A DNA stretch of 64,000 bases, from NCBI RefSeq assembly GCF_018130385.1, contig NZ_JAFCLU010000012.1:166022-230021 (forward strand), given 5' to 3'. The stretch comes from Bradyrhizobium sp. AUGA SZCCT0283 (GTDB taxonomy: Bacteria > Pseudomonadota > Alphaproteobacteria > Rhizobiales > Xanthobacteraceae). Positions within the stretch are counted from its first letter, which is position 1. Each line of letters opens with the position of its first letter. The position numbers were made by a program, and so were the translations under genes. The notes below the pieces were generated by a model that was not told the origin of the DNA, ran no database searches, and was given only the letters and a program-made list of their open reading frames with translations. This document shows, piece by piece, positions 24,972-33,178 of the stretch.

Positions 24972-27704
24972 TTGCGCAATATTGCTCATGCAATTGCATC
25001 CCTATGTCTTGCTCTTTGTACGATGGCTTTAGCCGTGCGTTGCAATGCAACGGAATACTCTCTCGGGCAACTAAGTCTATTGAAGCCGCTCCCAAATGAC
25101 TTTGGTGCAAATTACAAGTGTTCTTCTCGTGCAGAATTTTCAAATACAACTCAATGCAGCTTAAGTGGTCCCCCTGCAGCACGAGTGACAAACATATCTG
25201 ACATATTGATTGAATCATCGAGCAGGAAAATATTGTATGCATACGGCAAGTCTTATGAGCCCGACTCCCTCGACCGCGTGGAAAGCCGGGCAATATCAGA
25301 AATATCCAGTACACTTGGAGGTTTAGCGCCGAAGCGCTTCTCTATAGATGGCGCGGTAGTTGCTGTTTGGGGTGAAGTCAAATTAGAAAAAATTGCTCCG
25401 AGCACAGACGAATACGGTGAAATCAAAGCGATCGTTGAACAACGATATGGGCTGCTGGCCGTTGCGAGCGGCGACCTCAAGGCGTCAAAAGATGCGAGCC
25501 GGCCAGTGTACCGCATTATCGGTGGAGATGGCCTACTCCTAATTTTGTCTCAGGACAAACCCAGGCGTACGGTGGTGCAGCGCCTCATCGTTGCGGCCGG
25601 AAGTTTGGCTGAAAAAAACTTCAAATCTCAGGCCGATCAATTCCTGGCGAAGGACCGGGCTTCCTTGCCAGATGACTATTCCGGATGGCCTGAGATAGCA
25701 TTTTTGATACGGCGTTTGGCCTTGAATACGACGGCGGAAAACGCAAACAGGGTCGTTGATGAGGTTTTTAGCTCGACACCGAGCCAAAAATATCGTTCCC
25801 ACGTTTGGGCTTTTCTTCCGACGAGTGTCATAAACCACCTGAAGAATAGAAAATACACGGTAACCGATGTCTTCGGTGAAAAAACCGAGTTTCCGAATAT
25901 TCGAGATCAAATTATTGCTCAGCTAAATACAAACCCCAAAGAACCGTTTTCCGATTTTCTGCTCTACACATTGGGACGTTTTGACGACGCGCTTCAGTTC
26001 AATCAAAGATCGCCAGTTCGTACTGTCTTGATTTATGCGTCTGCCCACTCAAAGCTCAGGAAAATCACCTCAAATCTGTTTCAGATGATTTCCAAAGCTG
26101 GGGATCGAGAATTACTTCTTGCTCAGATATTTCCCAAATCGCATCTCGATGAAATCGATCCTGAAAATATCCTGTTTCAGGATACAGGCTCGGCATCAAA
26201 GTCAAAAAACAGGAACTATATAGAACTTAAAAGAAAGATTGACGAAATTGAACGCGAACGTGAGCTCAGCTATAAAGAAAAAACACCAGAGGAAAGGAAT
26301 ATCGAGCTCGCAAAACGAGATTTTTTTAACGACCATCTCTATGCGGCTGCACAATCAGACGACGATTACAGAGACAACGAGCCATCTTTATCGCAATATC
26401 TGCATTACTTAAATCAATTTCCTGAGCGCTACGATTCTCGCCCGATCGCTCTAAAATTTCCCGAATTCATCGCGCTCACCGATCGTTTGTTGCCGCAATT
26501 CCAGGAGGTGTTGAAAGACCGCAGCTCACCGCATTTCGACGATGCCGCTTATCTTTTGGGTTGGCTCACCTATCATCGCGGAAACGTAATTGACTCGTTG
26601 ACCAAATTTGAGATCGCAATCGAACTCCTTCCGGCGGTTGGCTCGCGCGACGCTACCGCTGACTCTGTGGATTATGCAGACCCGGCGGTACATCAAGCCA
26701 GCCGCATCCTGCGCACATTGTCACCTGAAGACGCATTCAATCGCGTACAGAACAGCAAGGTCCTGTCCTCGCGACCAAGGCTTTGGTATTCCGCCCTAAC
26801 CGAGCTCTATCATTCCGGTAAGCATCGTCAGGTCATGGACGGCGCTCGGCGCGCGCTGCGTCAATTCGGCGTCACGATCGAAAACTTGCCAATCACGACC
26901 GATCCCTCCCGAATTACGGCTGCTTTCAGAAAATTGCAATTGGCCGACGACAGCGACCTGCAAGAGATCACCTATCTTTATCACGCTTCGCGCGAAGCTG
27001 AACAATTGGAAACGATATTATCGAACGTCGACAAACAGTCGCCGTTGTCGTCGGCAACTGAAATCAAAAGGATCGTTGTCAAATATTCGCTGACGAGAGA
27101 CCCCGATGAAAGCAGGACGCCCGCACGGGGTCCCAAGCCGCTACACAGGGACTTGCGCCAAAGTTTATATCTTGTGCAACGGGCGCTCGATCTTTTGCCC
27201 CGGAACACCAACTTCTCGAAATTACGAGAATGGCTACACTACAAGCGAGTCGCGCTTCTCGCGCAATTTGACCCGACTAAAGTCGCTGCCGCGAACGCGA
27301 GATTTCAGGATGAATTTCCTACTTCCACGCTTCTTGATGACACTATGGCGGAGCAAGTCTTTGCCGAAGCTGTGGTCGTAGGTGACATGGCCAAGGCGAC
27401 AGCGACATTCAACACACTGCGACAGAAATACGCAACGGCAAATGCCGTCGATAACGCGTATAGCTGGATGGCGATCGGCTGGACCTGCGTTGGGCAACCG
27501 GTCAAGGCACGCGAGCTAGATCAGGAAATCGTTCGTCGATTTCCTTCGACAAGACATGCTCTTTATGCGCGCAACCGGTTGCGGGAACCTCAAGCGTGTT
27601 CCGGTCTGGAAGGACTCTACATGTGGGATTACCGAGCCATGGGTTGGCGTGAACGAAATAGAATTGATACTATTCACGACGCTCTGAAGGTTCTTCAACG
27701 GTGA
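24972..27704 (+). CDS. Large exported helical/TPR-like protein of unknown family
   Basis: I do not recognise the family. About 910 residues. I start at the TTG at 24972 because GGAGG lies exactly 5 bases upstream and the product then begins with a signal peptide (RNIAHAIASLCLALCTMALA) ending near CNA; an in-frame TTG at 24942 has a weaker site. The first third looks mixed alpha/beta; the middle is charged (IDEIERERELSYKEKTPEER); the last third is helical with TPR-like pairs, for example AYLLGWLTYHRGNVIDSLTK and AEAVVVGDMAKATATFNTLR. Codon choice is visibly more AT-rich than in neighbours, suggesting acquisition. Its 3' end overlaps the convergent TIR-STAND gene by 35 bases. Confidence 0.7.
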   Translation: MRNIAHAIASLCLALCTMALAVRCNATEYSLGQLSLLKPLPNDFGANYKCSSRAEFSNTTQCSLSGPPAARVTNISDILIESSSRKILYAYGKSYEPDSLDRVESRAISEISSTLGGLAPKRFSIDGAVVAVWGEVKLEKIAPSTDEYGEIKAIVEQRYGLLAVASGDLKASKDASRPVYRIIGGDGLLLILSQDKPRRTVVQRLIVAAGSLAEKNFKSQADQFLAKDRASLPDDYSGWPEIAFLIRRLALNTTAENANRVVDEVFSSTPSQKYRSHVWAFLPTSVINHLKNRKYTVTDVFGEKTEFPNIRDQIIAQLNTNPKEPFSDFLLYTLGRFDDALQFNQRSPVRTVLIYASAHSKLRKITSNLFQMISKAGDRELLLAQIFPKSHLDEIDPENILFQDTGSASKSKNRNYIELKRKIDEIERERELSYKEKTPEERNIELAKRDFFNDHLYAAAQSDDDYRDNEPSLSQYLHYLNQFPERYDSRPIALKFPEFIALTDRLLPQFQEVLKDRSSPHFDDAAYLLGWLTYHRGNVIDSLTKFEIAIELLPAVGSRDATADSVDYADPAVHQASRILRTLSPEDAFNRVQNSKVLSSRPRLWYSALTELYHSGKHRQVMDGARRALRQFGVTIENLPITTDPSRITAAFRKLQLADDSDLQEITYLYHASREAEQLETILSNVDKQSPLSSATEIKRIVVKYSLTRDPDESRTPARGPKPLHRDLRQSLYLVQRALDLLPRNTNFSKLREWLHYKRVALLAQFDPTKVAAANARFQDEFPTSTLLDDTMAEQVFAEAVVVGDMAKATATFNTLRQKYATANAVDNAYSWMAIGWTCVGQPVKARELDQEIVRRFPSTRHALYARNRLREPQACSGLEGLYMWDYRAMGWRERNRIDTIHDALKVLQR

Positions 27705-30600
27705 CTTCGCGCGCCACGCGAAATCCGATCTGATCGCTGCTGTCGTCACTGATTGGATGCCAGTCGCGACTGGCAGAGCGCAATGCCTTGGCATCAGATA
27801 GCCAATTGCCGCCTCGCACCACTTTACGGCGGTCGCAATACGGACCAGTCGTCCATGCCTCTTCGGTCCGCGGCGCGTCCCTATAGGTTTCATGGAAGCA
27901 ATCCTCCACCCATTCAGCTACGTTGCCGTGCATGTCCTTGAGACCGTATGGATTGGCTTTTAGCATCCCAACCTTGTGCGGCTGAGGCATATCTTTGGTG
28001 TTGTTGGCGTACCACGCGTACTCATCGATTTTTGCGTCCGGGAAGGAGTAGTTCGTTCCTTGTCCTCCCCTTGCGGCAAATTCCCACTCTGCCTCCGAAA
28101 GCAGCCGGTACCGCTTTCCTGTCAATGCGGAGATCCACTTCACGTAATCCTGCGCATCCATCCAGGAAACCTTGATTACCGGCTGGTCGCCTCGTCCCCA
28201 TTCGCCGGCGGAAACATTCGATCTGCACGCGCCGTGGTCGGCGCAGGTGTCCCATTGCGCAAAATTAACCTCAGTCACCGAGACCGCAAAACTTCGCCTG
28301 ATCTGGACTGTCGAAAGTGGAGATTCTCGATTCGCATCGGGACTTCCATTGAGAGGTCCGCCGCGGTTAAGCACGTCTCTATGAACAAAAATCATTTCTG
28401 GACAATCGCGGCATTCTCTAAACGGCATGCGCTTTTCAAGAAGCACACGTTCTTCAGCCTGTGACTTCACAAAGTTTCGCACGTGCAAGAACCAATAGGA
28501 CGCGCTGCGCAGGCGATCAAAATTCAGGGCTATCAAGCCCCCGGTTCCAATGATTGCCACCAGTACTCCGAGTATTATTCGAGAAAGACGTTTCGAACGT
28601 TTTTCAGCGTTCTCGCGTGCCTCGCAGGCGGTCAAGTAGGCTTGCGCCGCAGCGATTTCGTGGGCCCAATTGGGGCCACGAAGGCTGAGCGCTTGTGCCT
28701 CGGCCAATCGCGTTCCGCGATGGGCGAGGAAGTCCGGCTTACGCACGTCATCGGCCTCTGCCCAGTCGGCCGCAGCGAGCCGCACACCGTCAAGCAGCAG
28801 CAGTGCATCTCGATCCTCGCCGAGAATCTCGGTTAGCATCGTCCAGCGACGAAGCAACGCTTCGTGAGCGACCTCAATCGTGGCGCTTGGCGGACTGTCG
28901 CGTCCGTCAGACGCGCGCTCGCCAATTTTCTTTTCGCCTTTCGGTCCGTCCTCCAACAACGGTTTTGCACGAACGACCAAGAGCCGACGCTCAGTCAGCG
29001 CACGGGCGAGCGGCAACAGTTCGGCCGATGTCTCGGTCTGTGACGCAACATATCGCTGCGCCGTCTTGCTGTCGCGATTGATGCGTACCAGTCGGGGCAC
29101 GAACAGTTTCCTTAGCGCCTCGCGACGTTCGGCGTAGCTGTCGACGTATCCGGCGTCGCGAAAGGCCGCCTCGGCTTCCTGTTCGATCGCTTCGGCTAGC
29201 CCCCCGGACCGGGCAACGTGCGAAAGTCCGATGACATCTTCACCGGTATGCTCGAGCATCAGCCGCTGCAGCATGAAGGCGAGCAAGGGCAGCGCGTCGG
29301 CCTCGCCAACGAAATCGGATTGCAGCTTCTCTACCAGAGCCGGATCAAACACCGGTGCGCGGGGTCCAACTTTGCGGCGCAGAATTTCCGCCGGCTCGCG
29401 AATGATACGGCCGATCTCGCCCTGCGGAACGGGGCCGAGACTAAGTGGCACCTGGTCGACCCCGGTGAGCGCCTTGGCGTTCTGCATCCCGCTGTACGCA
29501 TCCGAGCGGATAGTGGCCAGGATCAGCGCTTCGCCAGCCTCGCTTGCCGCGCGCGCTAACTGGAGCAGCCGCTCGCTCTCCGCGTTCGCTCCGCTCCCGA
29601 AAATCTCCTCGCCCTGATCGAGGCAGATGACCGGCAGGGGGAACGGCGGTTTCAGTAAAAGCGCGCGCTTTGCCGCGGCCTGGCGCAGCTCACGCAGAAG
29701 TTTAATGAACTCATCTTCGCTTCGCAGTCGTTCGCGCAGTTCGCTGCGGCTCGTACGCAGTGCGAAACGCCGGTGAACGTCTTGTAGGCCGCCTAGCAGG
29801 CCTTCCTGCCCTTCTATGGCGCCGCCGCGACCGGCCCTTATCGACTTCAGAGGCAGCCACTGCGCGTCGTCGCGCAACAGGCGCGGCCACAACCCCGCGC
29901 GCAAAAATGACGATTTGCCGGCTCCCGAGGCACCGAGGATTACCCCTACCCGCGGCGGATTGCGCGTAGCAAGCCCGCGCAGAGCGTCCATGCCGCGGAC
30001 CAGATCGGCGCTCCGGCCGAAGAAAACGGCGGCGTCTTCGGGCTCCATCGCCTCGAGCCCCCGGTATGGCAAACGCCAGCCGAATAAGCCGTTGTCATCC
30101 GGCTGCAGTTCGAAGCTTTCAGGCCCCAGGCCGGCCTTTAGCAAGCCACTCTTAAGCTGCACAAGCGCTGCCTTGGCGATGTGAACCGGCCACTGCTGTT
30201 GTGTAAGCGGGTGGACGGCGATGAAGCGCTCGGCTGGTTCTCCCTTTAGTCGAACGACCTGCCACTGCGCTGTAAGGCCGCCTGGTAGACGTTCGAGCGG
30301 ACTTTCGTCGATAACCAGTGCGAACAGCTTCTTGTTATATTTATTGGAAACTTGATACTCGTCCTGACACCAAGTCGAGGCAAGCCAGTCTGCCGAGACG
30401 ATAAACAAAACCGCTTCACAGCGGGTTGCCGCATCGGCAAATGCTTGCTGCCACTTTTGGCCGGCCGCGATGCCGCGCTCGGGATCGAGATCGAGAAAGA
30501 TATCGTCCGGTTCGCTCCAGCCTTCCGCCATCAGCCAGTCGCGCAAGGCGATCGCCCAATCGTCATTGCGACTTGAATGGCTGATGAAAAGTCGGGACAC
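27670..30600 (-). CDS. TIR - STAND NTPase - transmembrane - FGE/SUMF1-fold protein
   Basis: 976 residues. Residues 1-140 form a TIR domain (SRLFISHSSRNDDW, and STWCQDE with Glu81 at the NADase catalytic position). Residues 190-600 form a STAND NTPase of the nSTAND1 kind: Walker A GASGAGKS at 223-230, Walker B VICLDQGEE near 328-332, and the helical signature EVAHEALLRRW near 576-586. One hydrophobic segment (672-693) is followed by a C-terminal FGE-sulfatase (C-type-lectin-like) domain at 728-966, with FRECRDCPEM, YRLLSEAEWEFAARGG, GLKDMHGNVAEWVEDC and VVRGGNW. Start is GTG with GGGGGG three bases upstream. TIR-STAND proteins are known from bacterial immunity and signalling; the function here is inference. 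Confidence 0.88.
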   Translation of the reverse strand: MSRLFISHSSRNDDWAIALRDWLMAEGWSEPDDIFLDLDPERGIAAGQKWQQAFADAATRCEAVLFIVSADWLASTWCQDEYQVSNKYNKKLFALVIDESPLERLPGGLTAQWQVVRLKGEPAERFIAVHPLTQQQWPVHIAKAALVQLKSGLLKAGLGPESFELQPDDNGLFGWRLPYRGLEAMEPEDAAVFFGRSADLVRGMDALRGLATRNPPRVGVILGASGAGKSSFLRAGLWPRLLRDDAQWLPLKSIRAGRGGAIEGQEGLLGGLQDVHRRFALRTSRSELRERLRSEDEFIKLLRELRQAAAKRALLLKPPFPLPVICLDQGEEIFGSGANAESERLLQLARAASEAGEALILATIRSDAYSGMQNAKALTGVDQVPLSLGPVPQGEIGRIIREPAEILRRKVGPRAPVFDPALVEKLQSDFVGEADALPLLAFMLQRLMLEHTGEDVIGLSHVARSGGLAEAIEQEAEAAFRDAGYVDSYAERREALRKLFVPRLVRINRDSKTAQRYVASQTETSAELLPLARALTERRLLVVRAKPLLEDGPKGEKKIGERASDGRDSPPSATIEVAHEALLRRWTMLTEILGEDRDALLLLDGVRLAAADWAEADDVRKPDFLAHRGTRLAEAQALSLRGPNWAHEIAAAQAYLTACEARENAEKRSKRLSRIILGVLVAIIGTGGLIALNFDRLRSASYWFLHVRNFVKSQAEERVLLEKRMPFRECRDCPEMIFVHRDVLNRGGPLNGSPDANRESPLSTVQIRRSFAVSVTEVNFAQWDTCADHGACRSNVSAGEWGRGDQPVIKVSWMDAQDYVKWISALTGKRYRLLSEAEWEFAARGGQGTNYSFPDAKIDEYAWYANNTKDMPQPHKVGMLKANPYGLKDMHGNVAEWVEDCFHETYRDAPRTEEAWTTGPYCDRRKVVRGGNWLSDAKALRSASRDWHPISDDSSDQIGFRVAREVTVEEPSERRE

Positions 30601-30824
30601 TATCCCCCCGATCGCGTCACAATGGCTTGGAAACTCTAGTAAATTTTTCGCACAAGTCCTTGACTCGGCGTATCCTGAGCAGGACCGTGCACGAAAACAA
30701 TACTATAAATATCATTCAAGTCAGAAACTTAATGGCTTATCATCGCTCCTTGCGGGAGTGAACTGAACTCGCCGCCACCGGTTGATCAAAATTCATATTG
30801 CGCCAGCGTCTGCTACGCGTCTGC
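30601..30824. promoter_or_regulatory. AT-rich upstream region of the TIR-STAND gene
   Basis: This stretch contains no gene. It is AT-rich compared with the flanks (for example AACAATACTATAAATATCATTC) and must carry the minus-strand promoter of the TIR-STAND gene. I could not settle on a -10/-35 pair. The composition changes abruptly to GC-rich near 30770, where the gene fragments begin. Confidence 0.4.
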
Positions 30825-30882
30825 GTCCGGATCGGCCTGTCCTTCAGACCATTGTTGTCATAGGCCTTGCGCAACGTGCCGC
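30825..30882 (-). pseudogene. 3' fragment of an amino-acid-binding-protein gene
   Basis: On the minus strand this reads GTLRKAYDNNGLKDRPIRTQT, nearly identical to the last residues of the intact binding protein encoded at 36356-37156, and the DNA matches with only scattered changes. The stop codon is lost. The match ends exactly where the phaZ fragment begins, near 30881. Confidence 0.8.
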
Positions 30883-31162
30883 TGCTGGTGGCGCCGATGT
30901 CCGGGCATTTCTCCCCCCTGTTGCGCGGCACCGTGAAGACGCTGCTGCAGGACCACGACGTCTACATCACCGACTGGCATAACCCGCGCGACATTCCGCT
31001 TCATGCCGGCCGGCGGCGCAGGACCTCTGCACCGGCGTGCGCGCCTATCGCAAGGTGCATCACATGCAGGCCGGCGTCGGCCATTACGGCGTGTTTTCCG
31101 GCAGGCGCTGGAACAACGAAATCTATCCGCTGCTGCGGGATTTCGTGCACGTGAATGCGTGA
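30880..31162 (+). pseudogene. Second phaZ copy, internally deleted
   Basis: The first part (30880 to about 31012) is almost identical to 23443-23574 of phaZ (LLVAPMSGHF through DIPLHAGR). It then jumps straight to sequence matching 24203-24352, the 3' end of phaZ including its stop. About 630 bases are missing, the join shifts the frame, and the 5' end is replaced by the binding-protein fragment. It cannot encode an active enzyme. Confidence 0.88.
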
Positions 31163-31185
31163 GCTGACTCACGCCGGTCCCTCCC

Positions 31186-31272
31186 CGTCATTGCGAGCGA
31201 AGCGAAGCAATCCATCTCTCCGTTCACGCGGAGGCATGGATTGCTTCGTCGCTTCGCTCCTCGCAATGACGG
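31186..31272. repeat. Interspersed palindromic repeat, CATTGC...GAAGCAATCC type, copy 2
   Basis: CGTCATTGCGAGCGAAGCGAAGC opens the element and CGCTTCGCTCCTCGCAATGACG closes it as its inverted copy, with GGCATGGATTGCTTCG in between. It follows the phaZ fragment directly. This is the shortest of the four copies. Confidence 0.85.
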
Positions 31273-31375
31273 CCAACCTGGGATTTCGCTTCTCCTCCCG
31301 CTAGCCGCCTCTCCCTTCGCGCGCTAACATCTTTCCAAGGCCGACCGCTCAAGAGTCGTCCGGGGAGGATCAGTT

Positions 31376-32170
31376 ATGCGTCTTTCGATCAATCTTCGCG
31401 CCGTCGCGCTCGCCATTCTCAGCGTATTCCTGCTGGCCGGCGCAGCCTCTGCCGCCGACGTCCGCGTGATGATCTCGGGCGGGCTGACGGCGGCCTACAA
31501 GGCGCTGGTGCCCGAGTTCGAGCGCACCACCGGCCACAAGGTGCTGACCGCCTACGGGCCTTCGATGGGCACGACGACCAACGCTATTCCCGTGCGACTG
31601 GAGCGCGGGGAGCCTGCCGACGTCCTGATCATGGTCGGCTATGCGCTCGACGATCTCGTCAAGAAGGGCAAGGCGACCGCCGACAGCAAAGTCGATCTCG
31701 TCAAATCGCCGATCGCGGTCGCCGTGAAATCGGGCACGCCCAAGCCGGACATCTCTACGCCCGATGCGCTCAAGCGCGCGCTGCTGGCGGTCAAGACCAT
31801 CGCCTATTCCGACAGCGCCAGCGGCGTCTATGTCTCCACCGAAATGTTCGGCAAGCTCGGCATTACCGACGAAATGAAGGACAAGGCCAGGAAGATACCG
31901 GCCACGCCCGTCGGCGAGATCGTCGCGCGCGGCGACGCCGAGATCGGCTTCCAGCAGATGAGCGAATTGAAGCCGGTGGAAGGCATCGATATCGTAGGTC
32001 CCTTGCCGGACGAGTTGCAGAAGATCACCATATTCTCCGCCGGGATCGCCAGCGCCTCGAAAGAACCCGACGCCGGCAAGGCGCTGATCAAGTTTCTCGC
32101 ATCGCCCGCTGCCCGCGCCGAAATCGTCAAGAGCGGCTTGGACCCGATTCCGGCGGGGGCGACCAACTAG
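31376..32170 (+). CDS. Periplasmic substrate-binding protein, ModA-like
   Basis: A 264-residue binding protein with a clear signal peptide (AVALAILSVFLLAGAASAAD) and a ModA-like two-lobe fold: VRVMISGGLTAAYKALVPEFE at the start of the mature protein, DVLIMVGYALDDLV, and IAYSDSASGVYVSTEMFGKLG. True ModA proteins bind molybdate, but no modB/modC permease or ATPase is adjacent, and proteins of this subgroup in rhizobia often stand alone, so the ligand is open. GGAGG lies 8 bases before the ATG. Convergent with folD. Confidence 0.8.
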   Translation: MRLSINLRAVALAILSVFLLAGAASAADVRVMISGGLTAAYKALVPEFERTTGHKVLTAYGPSMGTTTNAIPVRLERGEPADVLIMVGYALDDLVKKGKATADSKVDLVKSPIAVAVKSGTPKPDISTPDALKRALLAVKTIAYSDSASGVYVSTEMFGKLGITDEMKDKARKIPATPVGEIVARGDAEIGFQQMSELKPVEGIDIVGPLPDELQKITIFSAGIASASKEPDAGKALIKFLASPAARAEIVKSGLDPIPAGATN

Positions 32171-32184
32171 GCTTTCGTGTCCAG

Positions 32185-33048
32185 CTAGTGAAGCCTCGCT
32201 GACCGGGCTTTCGCTGCCTTCACCGTATTCGCCATCAGGCAGGCGATGGTCATCGGACCAACGCCTTTTGGCACGGGCGTAACGGCGCCGGCGACCTGCA
32301 CCGCCTCGTCGAAAGCGACATCGCCGCGCAAATCGTAACCGCCCTCCGGCCGCGCGACGCGCGCGGTGCCGACGTCGATGACGATGGCACGCGCCTTGAT
32401 CCAGTCTCCGCGCACCAGTCCGGGCTTGCCTACCGCGCTGACCAGGATGTCCGCACCGCGGCAGATGAACTGGGTGTCGCGCGTATGGATGTGGGCTTGC
32501 GTTACGGTCGCCCGTTCTTTTAGCAGCAGCGCGGCCATCGGCTTGCCCACAATATTGGAGCTGCCGATGACGACGGCATGGCACCCGGTCAGATCGGAAA
32601 CCATCGACTTGATCAGCCTCAGGCAGCCCAGCGGCGTGCATGGAACGAGGCTATCCGCGCCATGGAGCAGCCGGCCGGCATTCATGGCATGCAGGCCATC
32701 GACGTCCTTGGCCGGATCGACCGCGGCCATGATCCGCAACGTGTCGATGTGGGCGGGCAATGGGAGCTGGACAAGGATGCCGTCAATATCGGCTTGCGCA
32801 TTCAGCGTGGCGATGACGGAAAGCAGTTCGTCCTCGGTGGCGCTGTGCGGCAGGATTTTCGTCTCGCCGCGCAAGCCCAGCTTCCGCGCCATCCTGATCT
32901 TGCTTCGGACGTAGATGTGACTGGCCGGGTCGTCGCCGACCAGAACCACGGCCAGGCCCGGCGCACGCGCCAGGTGATCCAGTTCGCCCGCGACATTGTC
33001 GAGAAGGATTTGAGCGTGTTTATGCCCGTCGATGATTTCCGCAGTCAT
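32185..33048 (-). CDS. folD: Bifunctional methylenetetrahydrofolate dehydrogenase/cyclohydrolase
   Basis: The 287-residue protein interconverts 5,10-methylene-, 5,10-methenyl- and 10-formyl-tetrahydrofolate with NADP. The catalytic Tyr46 and Lys50 sit in SHIYVRSK; GILVQLPLPAHID, VDGLHAMNAGRL and the cofactor motif VIGSSNIVGKPMAALLL follow, and the C-terminal PKGVGPMTIACLM is canonical. Start at 33048 is preceded by GGAGG with 4-base spacing; an upstream in-frame ATG lacks a site. It stands alone on its strand here; the next gene upstream on the plus strand is convergent. Confidence 0.95.
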   Translation of the reverse strand: MTAEIIDGHKHAQILLDNVAGELDHLARAPGLAVVLVGDDPASHIYVRSKIRMARKLGLRGETKILPHSATEDELLSVIATLNAQADIDGILVQLPLPAHIDTLRIMAAVDPAKDVDGLHAMNAGRLLHGADSLVPCTPLGCLRLIKSMVSDLTGCHAVVIGSSNIVGKPMAALLLKERATVTQAHIHTRDTQFICRGADILVSAVGKPGLVRGDWIKARAIVIDVGTARVARPEGGYDLRGDVAFDEAVQVAGAVTPVPKGVGPMTIACLMANTVKAAKARSARLH

Positions 33049-33178
33049 GGCACCTCCGTTCAAGAGTGGTGCCCAGGCGCGCGGCAAATCGTCCCTGCGC
33101 TCCCCGATGGTCCTCCATCTGAGCGCCAGTCGCGCAGAGGAGTGCGTGATAGCGGCTTAGGCCGGCGAAGGCAATGCC

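Noticed and set aside
27670..30600. Diversity-generating retroelement centred on the FGE domain.
   Set aside because: FGE-type domains are known targets of such elements, but I found no reverse transcriptase and no near-copy of the 3' end with adenine-specific changes in this window.
24353..31375. Integrase or tRNA-based attachment site for the accessory region.
   Set aside because: No recombinase gene, tRNA or clear direct repeats at the borders were seen. Only gene fragments mark the edges.
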